A stretch of DNA of 64,000 bases from Merdimmobilis hominis (lineage in GTDB: Bacteria; Bacillota; Clostridia; Oscillospirales; Ruminococcaceae), in contig NZ_LT629939.1 of the NCBI RefSeq assembly GCF_900104615.1, forward strand, positions 2,438,928-2,502,927, in the 5' to 3' direction. Of the stretch, positions 35,877 to 44,251 are shown in pieces (positions within the stretch are counted from its first letter, which is position 1; each line of letters opens with the position of its first letter). The notes under the pieces are model-generated. The model was not told the DNA's origin. It saw only the letters and a list, made by a program, of their open reading frames with translations, and ran no database searches. Both the position numbers and the translations under genes were made by a program.

Positions 35877-36746
35877 ATGGAATATAAAAATTTTGTCATC
35901 ACAGCGGATACCACCTGCGACCTGCCCCAGCGGGTGGTGGAAGAGTTGGAACTGCGGCTTCTGCCGGTGTGCTGTACCATCGGCGGAGAAGATTTTACCT
36001 CAGGCGATCCCCAGGTGCTCAAGCGGTTTTTTGACCGGCTTCGGGCGGGGGAAATGGCCACAACCAGCCAGGCGACCCCTCAGCAGGCCCAGGAATTGTT
36101 TGAACCCATTTTGAAAGAGGGCAAACAAATCCTACATATTTCCTTTTCCTCAGGGCTTTCTGGCACTGCCGGCAGTGTCCAGATAGCCGCGGGCATCCTC
36201 AATGAGCTCTATGGGGAGGACAGTGTGATCGTGGTGGATTCTCTGTGCGCTTCGGTGGGGGAGGCCCTCCTCATCCAGCGGGCCTTTGCCATGAAGGAAG
36301 AGGGAAAATCCCGGGAGGAAATCCGCCAGTGGCTGGAGCAGAATAAAAATCAAGTGGTCCATCTGATTTTAGTGGACGACCTGGATCATCTATACCGGGG
36401 CGGCCGGATCAACAAAGCCACTGCGGTGGTAGGCGGCGCCTTGGGGATTAAACCCCTCCTCCACATGGATTTGGAAGGGAAGCTGAACACCTATGCAAAA
36501 GAGCGGGGACGGCGCAAAGCCCTCCAATCCATGGCCCAGGAGATGGCAAAACGCACTGGCGGCTACCAAAACCCCATCGCCTATATCTGCCATGGGGATT
36601 GCGAGGAGGACGCCAACCTCCTGGCGGATCTGGTCCATCAAAAAACCGGCGTCGGCCAGGTGATGGTCACCTCCATCGGGGCCACCATTGGAGCTCACAC
36701 TGGCCCCGGCGTCATTGGCTTGGTGTTTTTAGGAAATCCCAAATAA
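35877..36746 (+). CDS. DegV family fatty-acid-binding protein
   Basis: A protein of 289 residues with the two-lobed DegV fold. TADTTCDLPQRVVEEL lies near residue 8, ATTSQATPQQAQELFEPIL near 62 with the fatty acid-contacting Thr/Ser, ISFSSGLSGTAGSVQIAA near 88, and the C-terminal lobe is GATIGAHTGPGVIGLVFLG. In Firmicutes such proteins (FakB) deliver exogenous fatty acids to the kinase FakA. FakA is not in the window, so a FakB role is inferred. A terminator follows immediately. Confidence 0.92.
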   Translation: MEYKNFVITADTTCDLPQRVVEELELRLLPVCCTIGGEDFTSGDPQVLKRFFDRLRAGEMATTSQATPQQAQELFEPILKEGKQILHISFSSGLSGTAGSVQIAAGILNELYGEDSVIVVDSLCASVGEALLIQRAFAMKEEGKSREEIRQWLEQNKNQVVHLILVDDLDHLYRGGRINKATAVVGGALGIKPLLHMDLEGKLNTYAKERGRRKALQSMAQEMAKRTGGYQNPIAYICHGDCEEDANLLADLVHQKTGVGQVMVTSIGATIGAHTGPGVIGLVFLGNPK

Positions 36747-36750
36747 GCCC

Positions 36751-36787
36751 AAAGGGCGGAGACTTGTGCGGTCTTCGCCCTTTTTTG
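36751..36787 (+). terminator. Terminator of the DegV gene
   Basis: AAAGGGCGGAGAC pairs with GTCTTCGCCCTTT and is followed by TTTTTT. Confidence 0.9.
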
Positions 36788-36851
36788 TATGGCGTCTCTT
36801 TTGCTGGGAAAGACTAATCCCATAGATTTGATGAAATGGAGGGATTGTTTT

Positions 36852-37064
36852 TTGGAAAGCGGCGTTGTCATGATGGTCGCCGGTGCAGCCACCAAGGAGG
36901 CCCGGGACAAAGTGGTGGATACACTATCCAGCCTGCCAGGGGTGGAACTGGTGCAGATGTTCACCGAGACTGGGAAAATTGTAGTCTCCGGCGGGGATTT
37001 GGACCCCATGGAGCTCTCCGACCGGGTAGAGGGGCTGGGGTATACAGTGCTCCTTGCAGAATAA
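36852..37064 (+). CDS. Small HMA-fold-like protein lacking the metal Cys pair
   Basis: A protein of 70 residues if it starts at the TTG at 36852, eight bases after a clean GGAGGG. An ATG at 36789 in frame overlaps the upstream terminator. The pattern is strand, helix (TKEARDKVVDTLSSLPGV), two strands (ELVQMFTETGKIVVSGG), helix and strand, like a heavy-metal-associated domain, but without the CxxC motif. Function unknown; it could be a domain for protein contacts or a regulator. It sits alone between DegV and SRP RNA. Confidence 0.6.
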   Translation: MESGVVMMVAGAATKEARDKVVDTLSSLPGVELVQMFTETGKIVVSGGDLDPMELSDRVEGLGYTVLLAE

Positions 37065-37730
37065 ATAGGAGGGCCTCGCTGCTGGCCCCCAACCCCCAGG
37101 TTATGCAGGGGCTGCACCCAGCCCCATTTTCTATAGGGAAGTTTCCCTGTAACTCTGGTTTCCTGGGGCTTCCAGCCCCCGCACCCCCGGCCAGGGCCTT
37201 TTTGCACGAAAAAGGCCCTGGACCCAAAAGCGTGTTTAAGGGGGAATAGGCAAAGCTCGCGACACAGTGCAAGCCTATTCCCCCTCAAAACTCCCCCTGT
37301 GCCAAGGGTAGTCACCAAGAAAAATAGGCTTCTTACAGCGCCGCGAGGGAATCCGCGCAGCGGAAAAATCTTTCGCTCGAGGTGTGGAGAGCCTCTAAGA
37401 AAGATTTTCCGAGCGTGCCTATTGTGGCGCACAGATAGGGGGGCCGGGGTCTCCCCGGCGAGCTTTGGTTCCTTTCTCTCGCCAGAAAGGAACCACGGGG
37501 GTTTGGGGGTGTGCAACGCCCCATAATGCCCCACCCCAAGATGGAATCTTGAATAGGGATCGGATACAGGGCGCAACGCCCTGCATAACGAATTGTAAGA
37601 TGGAATCTTACCCTGTTCTGGGGGTTTGGGGGCGTGCAGCGCCCCATAAATCCCAATCCCAAGATGGAATCTATAAGGGCCGGGTGCAGGGCGGAGCGCC
37701 TGCATAGCCGGGGTTTGGGCGCCGGAAGCC
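37065..37730 (-). repeat. Hairpin-mosaic intergenic repeat, copy 10 (with tandem mini-units)
   Basis: The gap of 700 bp before the SRP RNA holds no gene. In reverse orientation it carries GGGAAGTTTCCC, a CCAGGGCCTTTTT/AAAAAGGCCCTGG stem (37193-37223), the GGGGGAATAGG/CCTATTCCCCC pair (37239-37284), the core (37364-37414) and the CCTTTCTCTCGCCAGAAAGG stem. It then has three successive palindromes (37537-37551, 37596-37610, and a truncated one near 37660) separated by ~60-bp hairpin units. Confidence 0.85.
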
Positions 37731-37770
37731 CTGGGGAAGTTTGAATCTTTTGTAAACTGCAAAAAAAGAG

Positions 37771-37799
37771 TTGAGTTTTTTTCTTTCCTATAGTATAAT
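37771..37799 (+). promoter_or_regulatory. SRP RNA promoter
   Basis: TTGAGT (37771-37776) is 17 bp from a perfect TATAAT (37794-37799). Confidence 0.85.
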
Positions 37800-37833
37800 A
37801 AATCGTGCTAGTTGAAAACAGGCGGCAGGACAG

Positions 37834-37976
37834 AGTGTATGCTCGGTCATGCGGATATGCGGGTCCTGTGCGACAGTGCACCGTGAACCATGTCAGGCGG
37901 GGAACCGAGCAGCATTAAGCGGTCAGCAGTGTGTGCCCCAGGCAAATCTGTGTATCCGTATGACCGAGCATATACC
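37834..37976 (+). ncRNA. ffs: Signal recognition particle RNA
   Basis: The conserved helix 8 core is present: GTGAACCATGTCAGG then GGAACCGAGCAGCATTAAG (37881-37920), the Ffh-binding region with the internal loop. Flanking arms GTATGCTCGGTCATGCGGATA-like (37837-37857) and TATCCGTATGACCGAGCATA (37953-37972) pair almost perfectly, giving a rod of about 143 nt. The position just upstream of dnaX is typical of Firmicutes. The exact ends are estimated from the pairing. Confidence 0.93.
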
Positions 37977-38031
37977 CCTAATGGGGGATGTTCCTGCCTT
38001 CTTTTTTTGTGGACAGCAAGGGGGGAAGGCC

Positions 38032-39633
38032 ATGTATCAAGCGTTATATCGAAAATACCGCCCCAAAACCTTTGAAGATGTCGTCGGGCAGGAGCATATC
38101 ACCACCACCCTCAAAAACGAGATCGCGGGGGGTAAGCCTTCCCATGCCTATCTGTTCACCGGCAGCCGGGGAACCGGCAAAACCACCTGTTCCAAAATCC
38201 TGGCCAAAGCGGTCAACTGCCCCAACCAAGCGGGGGGGAACCCCTGTGGGGTGTGCGACATCTGCCGGGGGATTGAGGACGGCTCTATCCTGGATGTGGT
38301 GGAGATTGACGCCGCCAGCAACAACGGGGTGGACAACATCCGCGACCTGCGGGACGAGGCCAACTTCACCCCGGCGGTGGCAAAGTACCGGGTGTATATC
38401 ATCGACGAGGCCCACATGCTCTCCACCGGGGCGTTCAACGCCCTTTTGAAGATCATGGAGGAGCCGCCGGAGCATGTCATCTTCATCCTGGCCACCACCG
38501 AGGTCCACAAGATTCCAGCCACGGTGCTCTCCCGGTGCCAGCGGTTTGACTTCAAGCGGATCAGCGGGGACGAGCTCTCCGGCCGGCTGCAATATGTGGC
38601 CCAGCAGGAGGGGTTTGCCCTGGCAGAGGACGCGGCGCTGCTCATCGCCCGGCTGTCGGATGGGGGCATGCGGGACGCCATCTCCCTTTTGGACTTGTGC
38701 TCCTCCTACAGCCACGACATCACCCTCTCCACCGTGGCGGACGCCGCCGGTGTGGTGGGGCAGGACCATCTCTTCTCCCTGGATGAGGCCATCGCCTCCC
38801 GGGACCCGGCTCAGGCTCTGGCCCAAATCGAGGCCTTGGGGGAGCGGTCGGTGGACCCGGAACGGCTCTGCGAACAGCTGATCGGCCACTTCCGGGATTT
38901 GATGATAGCCTCTTCCGTGGCCGATCCGGGGCCCCTCCTCACCTGTATGCCCAGCGAGCAGGAACAGCTGAAAACCCACGCCAAAGCTTTCCCCATGGGG
39001 GAAATCCTGTATATCCTCACCGTGCTTCAGGACTGCCTGGGCCGAATGGCCAAGACCACCCTGCGCAAAACCGAGCTGGAGATGGCGGCCATCCGGCTGT
39101 GCAGCCCCCAGCTCTCCACCTTGCCGGAGGGAATTCTCGCCCGGCTGGAGCGGTTGGAGCGGGCCCTCACCGCCGGGGCATTCCCCCAAGCCGGACAAGC
39201 GCCCGCCCCTCTTGCCAAGGAACCCGCCGGCTGCGGGGGAGAGGACCTGCCATCCCCGACGGCGGAAATCCCGCCGCCCCCAACCCCAAAAGAGGAGAAG
39301 GTGGCCGTCCCATTCGGCCCTTGGCAGCAGGTGCTGGAACGGCTGGAACAGCTCAACGGGGCTTTGTATGGAGCCCTTTGCGGCTCCAATGCCTATGAGT
39401 GCGAAGGGGTATTGCTCATCGACTGCAAAAACCCCATGTTCCTCTCCCTCATCCGGGACAACGACTACTCCCGCAAAAGCATCCGGCAGGCGGTGATGGA
39501 AGTCACCGGCCGAAAGCTCCGCTTGGGGCCTTACAAGCCGGAACAGTATCAGACAAAACCGTCACAACCCGATCCTTTGGAGGACTTTTTAAACAATCTG
39601 TCCCTGCCCCAGGAGTCGGTTGAAATATTGTAA
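38032..39633 (+). CDS. dnaX: DNA polymerase III subunits gamma and tau
   Basis: A protein of 533 residues. The AAA+ clamp-loader module occupies residues 1-220: MYQALYRKYRPKTFEDVVGQ, Walker A GSRGTGKTT near 45, a zinc-binding Cys cluster (CPNQAGGNPCGVCDIC) near 64-79, Walker B IIDEAHM near 124 and the sensor FILATTEVHKIP. Domain III reaches about 370, then a Pro/Ala-rich linker and a small C-terminal domain. It loads the sliding clamp and bridges the polymerase. The ATG at 38032 has GGGGGAAGG upstream; the frame upstream overlaps SRP RNA. It heads dnaX-ybaB-recR. Confidence 0.96.
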   Translation: MYQALYRKYRPKTFEDVVGQEHITTTLKNEIAGGKPSHAYLFTGSRGTGKTTCSKILAKAVNCPNQAGGNPCGVCDICRGIEDGSILDVVEIDAASNNGVDNIRDLRDEANFTPAVAKYRVYIIDEAHMLSTGAFNALLKIMEEPPEHVIFILATTEVHKIPATVLSRCQRFDFKRISGDELSGRLQYVAQQEGFALAEDAALLIARLSDGGMRDAISLLDLCSSYSHDITLSTVADAAGVVGQDHLFSLDEAIASRDPAQALAQIEALGERSVDPERLCEQLIGHFRDLMIASSVADPGPLLTCMPSEQEQLKTHAKAFPMGEILYILTVLQDCLGRMAKTTLRKTELEMAAIRLCSPQLSTLPEGILARLERLERALTAGAFPQAGQAPAPLAKEPAGCGGEDLPSPTAEIPPPPTPKEEKVAVPFGPWQQVLERLEQLNGALYGALCGSNAYECEGVLLIDCKNPMFLSLIRDNDYSRKSIRQAVMEVTGRKLRLGPYKPEQYQTKPSQPDPLEDFLNNLSLPQESVEIL

Positions 39634-39653
39634 AACATTGGAGGACTATCGAT

Positions 39654-40004
39654 ATGAAAGCAAGACTGCCCCAGGGCTATGGCAAAGCGCCGGCCAACAA
39701 CATGAACAGCATGATCAAACAAGCTCAGAAAATGCAGGAAGAACTGGCCAAAAAACAGGCCGAGCTGGATGAGATGGAGTTTTCCACCACTGCAGGCGGC
39801 GGCGTTGTCACCGTGGTGATGAACGGCAAAAAAGAGATGAAATCCCTGACCATCAAACCCGAGATCGTCAACGCCGACGACATCGAGATGCTCCAGGACC
39901 TGATTATGGCCGCCACCAATGAGGCGCTGCGCACCATCGAGGAAAAAACAGCCCAGGAGATGGACAAAATCACCGGCGGACTGAACATCCCCGGCTTGAT
40001 GTAA
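39654..40004 (+). CDS. YbaB/EbfC nucleoid-associated protein
   Basis: A protein of 116 residues with the YbaB fold: an N-terminal helix rich in Gln/Met/Lys ([24 protein letters not shown]), a central strand region with [20 protein letters not shown], and a C-terminal helix. It binds DNA as a tweezer-shaped dimer. Its place between dnaX and recR is a conserved gene order; recR starts seven bases after its stop. Confidence 0.95.
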   Translation: MKARLPQGYGKAPANNMNSMIKQAQKMQEELAKKQAELDEMEFSTTAGGGVVTVVMNGKKEMKSLTIKPEIVNADDIEMLQDLIMAATNEALRTIEEKTAQEMDKITGGLNIPGLM

Positions 40005-40011
40005 CCTTCCC

Positions 40012-40611
40012 ATGGCATACAATGTCCTGCCCTTGACCCGGCTGATCGAACAGTTTGAACGGCTGCCGGGCATCGGCAAAAAGACGGCCCAGCGGCTGGC
40101 CTTTTATGTGCTGGGATTGCCCCAGGAAAAGGCCCAGGAGTTCGCCAACGCCATCCTGGACGCCAAGGAGAAGATCAAGCGGTGCGCGGTCTGCCAGAAC
40201 CTGACCGACGAGGAGCTTTGCCCCATCTGCCGCAGCGCTGACCGGGACCGCTCCATCCTCTGCGTGGTGGAGGACCCCCGGGACGTCATTGCCTTTGAGC
40301 GCACCAAGGAGTATCACGGCCTGTACCATGTGCTCCACGGGCTCATCTCCCCCATGGACGGCATCGGCCCTGAACAGCTGACCATTAAGGAACTGCTGGC
40401 CCGCCTCCAATCCGGAGAGGTGCAGGAGGTGGTCATGGCCACCAACCCCACGGTGGAAGGGGAAGCCACCGCCATGTATGTGGCCCGGCTCCTCAAGCCC
40501 CTGGGTATCAAGGTGACCCGCCTGGCCTATGGCATCCCAGTGGGCGGCAACCTGGAATATGCCGATGAGGTGACCCTGTACCGCGCCTTGGAGGGCAGAA
40601 GCGAAATTTAA
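40012..40611 (+). CDS. recR: Recombination mediator RecR
   Basis: A protein of 199 residues, standard length. An N-terminal helix-hairpin-helix ([17 protein letters not shown], residues 19-35) precedes a C4 zinc finger ([16 protein letters not shown], near 57-72). The Toprim domain follows, with [27 protein letters not shown] and the C-terminal Walker-like [16 protein letters not shown]. It acts with RecF/RecO in loading RecA at gaps. Confidence 0.97.
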   Translation: MAYNVLPLTRLIEQFERLPGIGKKTAQRLAFYVLGLPQEKAQEFANAILDAKEKIKRCAVCQNLTDEELCPICRSADRDRSILCVVEDPRDVIAFERTKEYHGLYHVLHGLISPMDGIGPEQLTIKELLARLQSGEVQEVVMATNPTVEGEATAMYVARLLKPLGIKVTRLAYGIPVGGNLEYADEVTLYRALEGRSEI

Positions 40612-40635
40612 AAGGGGCTTCCTGAGGCTTTCAGA

Positions 40636-41105
40636 CCCTAACCCCCCCATTCAAGATTCCATCTTGTGGCAGGTTTTATGGGGCGCTGCCCGCCCCCAAA
40701 CCCCCGTGGTCCCTATCTAGCGAGAGAAAGGAACCAAAGCTCGCCGGGGAGACCCTGGTCCCCCTATTTGTGCGCCACAATGGGAACGCTCGGAAAATCT
40801 TTCTTAGAGGTTTCCCCACCTCGGGCGAAAGATTTTTCCGCTGGCGCGGATTCCCTCGCGGGGCTGCAAAAGGTCTATTTTTCTTGGTAGCCCACCCAGG
40901 AACAGGGAGATTTTTAAGGGGGCACAGTCAGCTAACGCTGACCGTACTGACTTCAACTGTGCCGCGTGCTGTTCGGCCCCTCTTAAATGTGCTTTTTGGT
41001 AGCCCAACTTTGTTGGGCTGGGCTTTCTTTCACATAAAAAAGGGAGCGCGGGTGTGGGGGCGCGGGCCCCCACAAATCAATTCCAAGATGCAATCTTGAG
41101 GTCGG
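40636..41105 (+). repeat. Hairpin-mosaic intergenic repeat, copy 11 (best-bounded unit)
   Basis: A unit of 447 bp delimited by CAAGATTCCATCTTG (40652-40666) at the left and CAAGATGCAATCTTG (41084-41098) at the right. Between them in order: GGGGCGCTGCCCGCCCC; a partly decayed CCCTATCTAGCGAGAGAAAGG; the core GCTCGGAAAATCTTTC...GAAAGATTTTTCCGC (40788-40843); GGGGGCACAGTCAGC; CGGCCCCTCTTAAATGTGC; CCCAACTTTGTTGGG (41002-41016); a CTTTCTTTCACATAAAAAAGGGAG stem; and GGGGGCGCGGGCCCCC. No gene is seen. Confidence 0.88.
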
Positions 41106-41186
41106 CAGGAGAGCCTCTTACAAGAAAAAAGCCCTTTCTCCTTCGGCTTTTGGGCAGGGGAAGGGCGAAGGCGAGGCGATACCAGC

Positions 41187-41597
41187 ATGGAACAGATCAA
41201 GGCCCTCCTCCAGGGGGACAATCTGAAAAAGTTTTTGAAGTTTGCCCTCACCGGCGTGGGAAACACCTTAGTGGATTTGATCCTTTTTCGGGTGCTCTAT
41301 ACCTATTTGGGGGTGAACATCTATCTCTCCCAGGTGTGCAGCTATTCGGCGGGGATGCTCAACAGCTACGTGGTCAACCGCAGCTGGACCTTCCGCTCCA
41401 AGGAGAAGTTCTTTAGCGCCCAAATGGTCCGGTTTTTGGCCTTGGGCGGGTTGATGCTCGCTTTGAGCACCGGCTTGCTTTACCTGTTCACCGGCTGGGG
41501 CCTTTCTGGGATGGCCGCCAAGCTGTTGACCACCGGCCTTGTTTTGGTGGTCAATTTCCTCTTGAGCAAGCTGTGGGTCTTCCGCAGTGGGAAATAA
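41187..41597 (+). CDS. GtrA family membrane protein
   Basis: A protein of 136 residues with four predicted helices (about residues 15-35, 40-60, 75-97 and 105-125). FALTGVGNTLVDLILFRVLY and SYVVNRSWTFRSKEKFFSAQMVRFL are typical of GtrA, with a matching C-terminal LLSKLWVFRSGK. GtrA proteins are linked to flipping or transfer of lipid-linked sugars in cell-wall or O-antigen glycosylation. No glycosyltransferase is adjacent, so the substrate is unknown. Confidence 0.88.
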   Translation: MEQIKALLQGDNLKKFLKFALTGVGNTLVDLILFRVLYTYLGVNIYLSQVCSYSAGMLNSYVVNRSWTFRSKEKFFSAQMVRFLALGGLMLALSTGLLYLFTGWGLSGMAAKLLTTGLVLVVNFLLSKLWVFRSGK

Positions 41598-41610
41598 ACC
41601 CAAGCTCTGA

Positions 41611-41640
41611 AAAGGCCCCTTGCATGGGGAAGGGGCTTTG
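41611..41640 (+). terminator. Terminator-like hairpin after the GtrA gene
   Basis: AAAGGCCCCTT pairs with AAGGGGCTTT around GCATGGGG; the T run is short. Confidence 0.6.
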
Positions 41641-41708
41641 TGGTATACTCACAAAAGGGATTGCCACCCCATATTTGAGGCGATCTTTGGAAAGGAGTGG
41701 CTGGCTTC

Positions 41709-42170
41709 ATGGCCAAATTGGAAACCAAAACCATTGCCGTCAACAAAAAAGCCCGCCACGACTATTTCGTCGAGGAGAGCTTTGAAACCGGGATTGTCTT
41801 AGCTGGCACCGAGGTGAAATCCCTGCGGGCCGGCACGGTCAACCTGAAAGACAGCTGGTGCGATATCGAAAATGGCGAGATCTTTGTCAAACAGATGCAC
41901 ATCAGCCCTTATGAAAAAGGGAATATTTTCAATAAAGATCCTATGCGCACCCGCAAACTGCTGATGCACCGGCGGGAAATCCACCGGCTCCTGGGGCTGC
42001 TCAAACAGGAGGGGTATACCTTGATCCCCCTCTCCTTGTATTTCAAAGGCTCCCGGGTGAAATTGCAGCTGGGCTTGTGCAAGGGTAAAAAACTCTACGA
42101 CAAACGGGAAGACGCCGCCAAGCGGGATGCCAAACGGGATATTGACCGGGCTCTGAAACAGCGGCGCTGA
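41709..42170 (+). CDS. smpB: SsrA-binding protein SmpB
   Basis: A protein of 153 residues, standard length. N-terminal [31 protein letters not shown], central [14 protein letters not shown], and the basic C-terminal tail ([23 protein letters not shown]) that enters the ribosome are all present. It delivers tmRNA to stalled ribosomes; ssrA follows 44 bases later, a common arrangement. The ATG at 41709 is 11 bases after AAAGGAG; a GTG at 41697 overlaps that site. Confidence 0.96.
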   Translation: MAKLETKTIAVNKKARHDYFVEESFETGIVLAGTEVKSLRAGTVNLKDSWCDIENGEIFVKQMHISPYEKGNIFNKDPMRTRKLLMHRREIHRLLGLLKQEGYTLIPLSLYFKGSRVKLQLGLCKGKKLYDKREDAAKRDAKRDIDRALKQRR

Positions 42171-42214
42171 CCAAACATTCAATTCCGGGGAGACAAGGGT
42201 TTCCCCTCATATTT

Positions 42215-42562
42215 GGGGGCGTAAAGGTTTCGACGAGGATTGTGCAGTGTGAGAAGCGAGTAGAGGCGCACGACCTCTATAAAACGTGACTTTTTAAAAA
42301 TAAACGCTAACGATAACGTTGCATTTGCTGCTTAATTAAGCAGCCGTCTTGCCCCGGAGTACCACGGCTGGGAACAAGGCGTCGATGAGTGGTGAACGAT
42401 CCGTCTGAGCTCCTCGTAAGACAGGATTGTATTAGGGGATACCAAAGCCTTTAGCCTGTTTGCCGGCGATTGGCTGCGGGAAACTTAAAAGACAAACTGC
42501 ACTCGGAGATGCTTGCATGAATCGGTTTTCGGACGGGGGTTCAATTCCCCCCGCCTCCACCA
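42215..42562 (+). ncRNA. ssrA: Transfer-messenger RNA (tmRNA)
   Basis: A molecule of 348 nt from GGGGGCGTAAAGGTTTCGAC to the encoded CCA. The acceptor arms (GGGGGCG / CGCCTCC-ACCA) and T arm (GGGGGTTCAATTCCCCC) are intact. The tag reading frame ends GCT-AAC-GAT-AAC-GTT-GCA-TTT-GCT-GCT-TAA (ANDNVAFAA), stopping at 42333-42335. The resume codon is likely GAC at 42288, which would make the tag DFLKINANDNVAFAA. It rescues stalled ribosomes with SmpB. Its 3' end is the boundary of the mobile island. Confidence 0.97.
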
Positions 42563-42641
42563 AATGGACATTACATGAACACCTACTTTTTCAAAGGCGG
42601 CTTTGCCGTCAGGGTGTGGCTGTGATGTCGAAACAGAAACT

Positions 42642-42682
42642 GAGGGTCAAGGTACGGATGTGCCTTGACCCTCGGTTTTTTG
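42642..42682 (+). terminator. Terminator downstream of ssrA
   Basis: GAGGGTCAAGG pairs perfectly with CCTTGACCCTC, flanked by AAC/GTT, and ends in TTTTTTG. It lies 80 bases into the island, so it may have replaced the original ssrA terminator. Confidence 0.85.
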
Positions 42683-42733
42683 TATCTCTACAGTGGTTAT
42701 TGAGCAGAAGATAAGCAGCAGAATATTTATCAA

Positions 42734-43516
42734 TCAAATTTTTCTTCTTGCGATTTTTTTCATCTTTGTGTACCCTTCACATCCAATAACAGAAATGGAA
42801 TTTAGTTTTTTCAATGCATTTTCTATGCTGATTCTAATTTGCATGGGAGTATATCTATCAAGAGCGCCCCGGTTGACCGCCATAATTATATCTTGCTTTT
42901 CTTTATTGTAAATACTCCAGAACTGATCATAATTTCTGTTTTGATTTGTAGTGCTGAAGTGTTTCAGCATATTTTCTACCGACCGCTTTTGTTCGCCATT
43001 CATACCATCTGGAATGGTTGCAACTAATCCCTTAACTGCCTCATTAACATCGACCGGATTTTGGCTGCACAAATTTAAGGATTGCAAGACAGCATTTCCT
43101 TCCATTTGCATAAGTGTTTGCTGCGTATAAAAGAAAAAGTTCTTCTGCAAATTTTTCATCAATTCCTGCTGTTCAAGAATCTCTGTAGCACAATTATAAA
43201 ATTCATCAAAGGTATTGAAGCTAAATGAATCCAGCTTGCGGATAAAATAGTGTTTGTATTGATCCCAGTAGTCTGTCTTAAAAAGAATTTGTGACTCATA
43301 AAAGGCAGAGTCATTCAGAACTCCTTCGGTAATATAGGAACCTATTTCTCTAATGCGTTTCTGTAAATCCTCAATTTGCAGAATGATCAATGAAGCTGCT
43401 TCTGAAACCTTCCGACGTTCCTGCGCCCAGTAGATAAAGAATGCAGATGCACCTACTAAAACAAGTAAAATATTAAGCCAATTAGAGCCAACAAATTCTC
43501 CTATTTTTTCCCACAT
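42734..43516 (-). CDS. Membrane-anchored coiled-coil protein of the RM operon
   Basis: A protein of 260 residues, AT-rich, of no family I recognise. One N-terminal membrane helix (about residues 13-30, WLNILLVLVGASAFFIYWA) is followed by an almost wholly helical cytoplasmic part with coiled-coil character (residues 35-110 and 115-150). Its start lies 16 bases inside the end of the HEPN gene, so the two are translationally coupled. This makes it the last gene of the hsdR-hsdM-hsdS-HEPN-membrane operon. A role as membrane partner, sensor or effector of the HEPN protein is inferred only from this coupling. Confidence 0.7.
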   Translation of the reverse strand: MWEKIGEFVGSNWLNILLVLVGASAFFIYWAQERRKVSEAASLIILQIEDLQKRIREIGSYITEGVLNDSAFYESQILFKTDYWDQYKHYFIRKLDSFSFNTFDEFYNCATEILEQQELMKNLQKNFFFYTQQTLMQMEGNAVLQSLNLCSQNPVDVNEAVKGLVATIPDGMNGEQKRSVENMLKHFSTTNQNRNYDQFWSIYNKEKQDIIMAVNRGALDRYTPMQIRISIENALKKLNSISVIGCEGYTKMKKIARRKI

Positions 43517-44250
43517 ATACTTTCACCATCTCTTTTCTTTTGTTTTTTGGAATATCGTATGTTCTTCTTGAGAAAACAGATTAGTTTCCAGCGATCGATT
43601 CGTTTGGGCATATTATTGTATATTTTTTGATAATCAACTTTTGACTGAATCCACCGCCCATTTTTTGTAATACTATGACCATCCAATAAATTTAGGAAGA
43701 AAGAAACTTCAATAATTATGGAAATAGTATTGCTAACCCCTGACCCAATGTGATTGTGTTGATAAAGATTTCTTGGGCCTTGAAAAAGGCCCATAAGCAT
43801 ATACCTGATGCCATCTTGTTCATTTCGATCTGACTCTGTTTTTAGTTCATTTATTGCAATTAAAGGAACTTTTTTTGTTTCTCCCGTTTTCTTATCTACC
43901 TCAAATGACAATGCTCTTGTTGCCAAATCAAATCCGTGTGAATCTAAACCAGATTTTTTCTTAAGATAGTTTTCTAAAACTACGAAGGCTTCTCGTGCGG
44001 ATGCTTCAAACTCAGATTTGTACATAAGGTTTATTGCTTTCTCAAGTGCAGGATGCGTATCGTAAATGTCAAAAAAACCTTTTAGTTTATCCAAAGATTC
44101 TGGCATTAAACTTCCACAACACGGGCAAAATTTGAAATCCCTATAGCCAAATCCGTAAGTTCCATTTTCAAACTCTTTAAGTTCTTTGCGTCTTGGCGGA
44201 AGATTACATTGATTCGGGCAAGAGTATTTTTTGCCTCTCAAGATTTTCAC
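43501..44250 (-). CDS. Zinc-ribbon plus HEPN-like (TIGR02391/Ymh-type) protein
   Basis: A protein of 249 residues. The N terminus has a CxxxC pair (CPNQC) and a CPCC motif near residues 10-45, a likely zinc ribbon. Residues 70-215 resemble the Ymh/TIGR02391 group of HEPN-like proteins: AREAFVVLENYLKKKSGL, then GLFQGPRNLYQHNH near 155-168, in which RNLYQH fits the Rx4-6H ribonuclease motif. It begins one base after the hsdS stop, with a GTG at 44250; a TTG 9 bases later has better spacing from GAGGTG. Position in an RM operon suggests an abortive-infection or RNA-cleaving accessory role. Catalysis is inferred from the motif only. Confidence 0.72.
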   Translation of the reverse strand: MKILRGKKYSCPNQCNLPPRRKELKEFENGTYGFGYRDFKFCPCCGSLMPESLDKLKGFFDIYDTHPALEKAINLMYKSEFEASAREAFVVLENYLKKKSGLDSHGFDLATRALSFEVDKKTGETKKVPLIAINELKTESDRNEQDGIRYMLMGLFQGPRNLYQHNHIGSGVSNTISIIIEVSFFLNLLDGHSITKNGRWIQSKVDYQKIYNNMPKRIDRWKLICFLKKNIRYSKKQKKRDGESICGKK

Positions 44251-44251
44251 C

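Noticed and set aside
37537-37680. CRISPR-like array from regularly spaced palindromes
   Set aside because: Only three units, the repeats are 15 bp, and the intervals are themselves related hairpins rather than unique spacers; no cas genes are present.
37849-38031. N-terminal extension of dnaX
   Set aside because: The extension is the SRP RNA sequence; the family start MYQALYRKYRP with a ribosome site is at 38032.
42563-42733. Small coding gene between ssrA and the RM operon
   Set aside because: Only a 16-codon frame was seen; the stretch is explained by the terminator at 42642-42682 and island end sequence.
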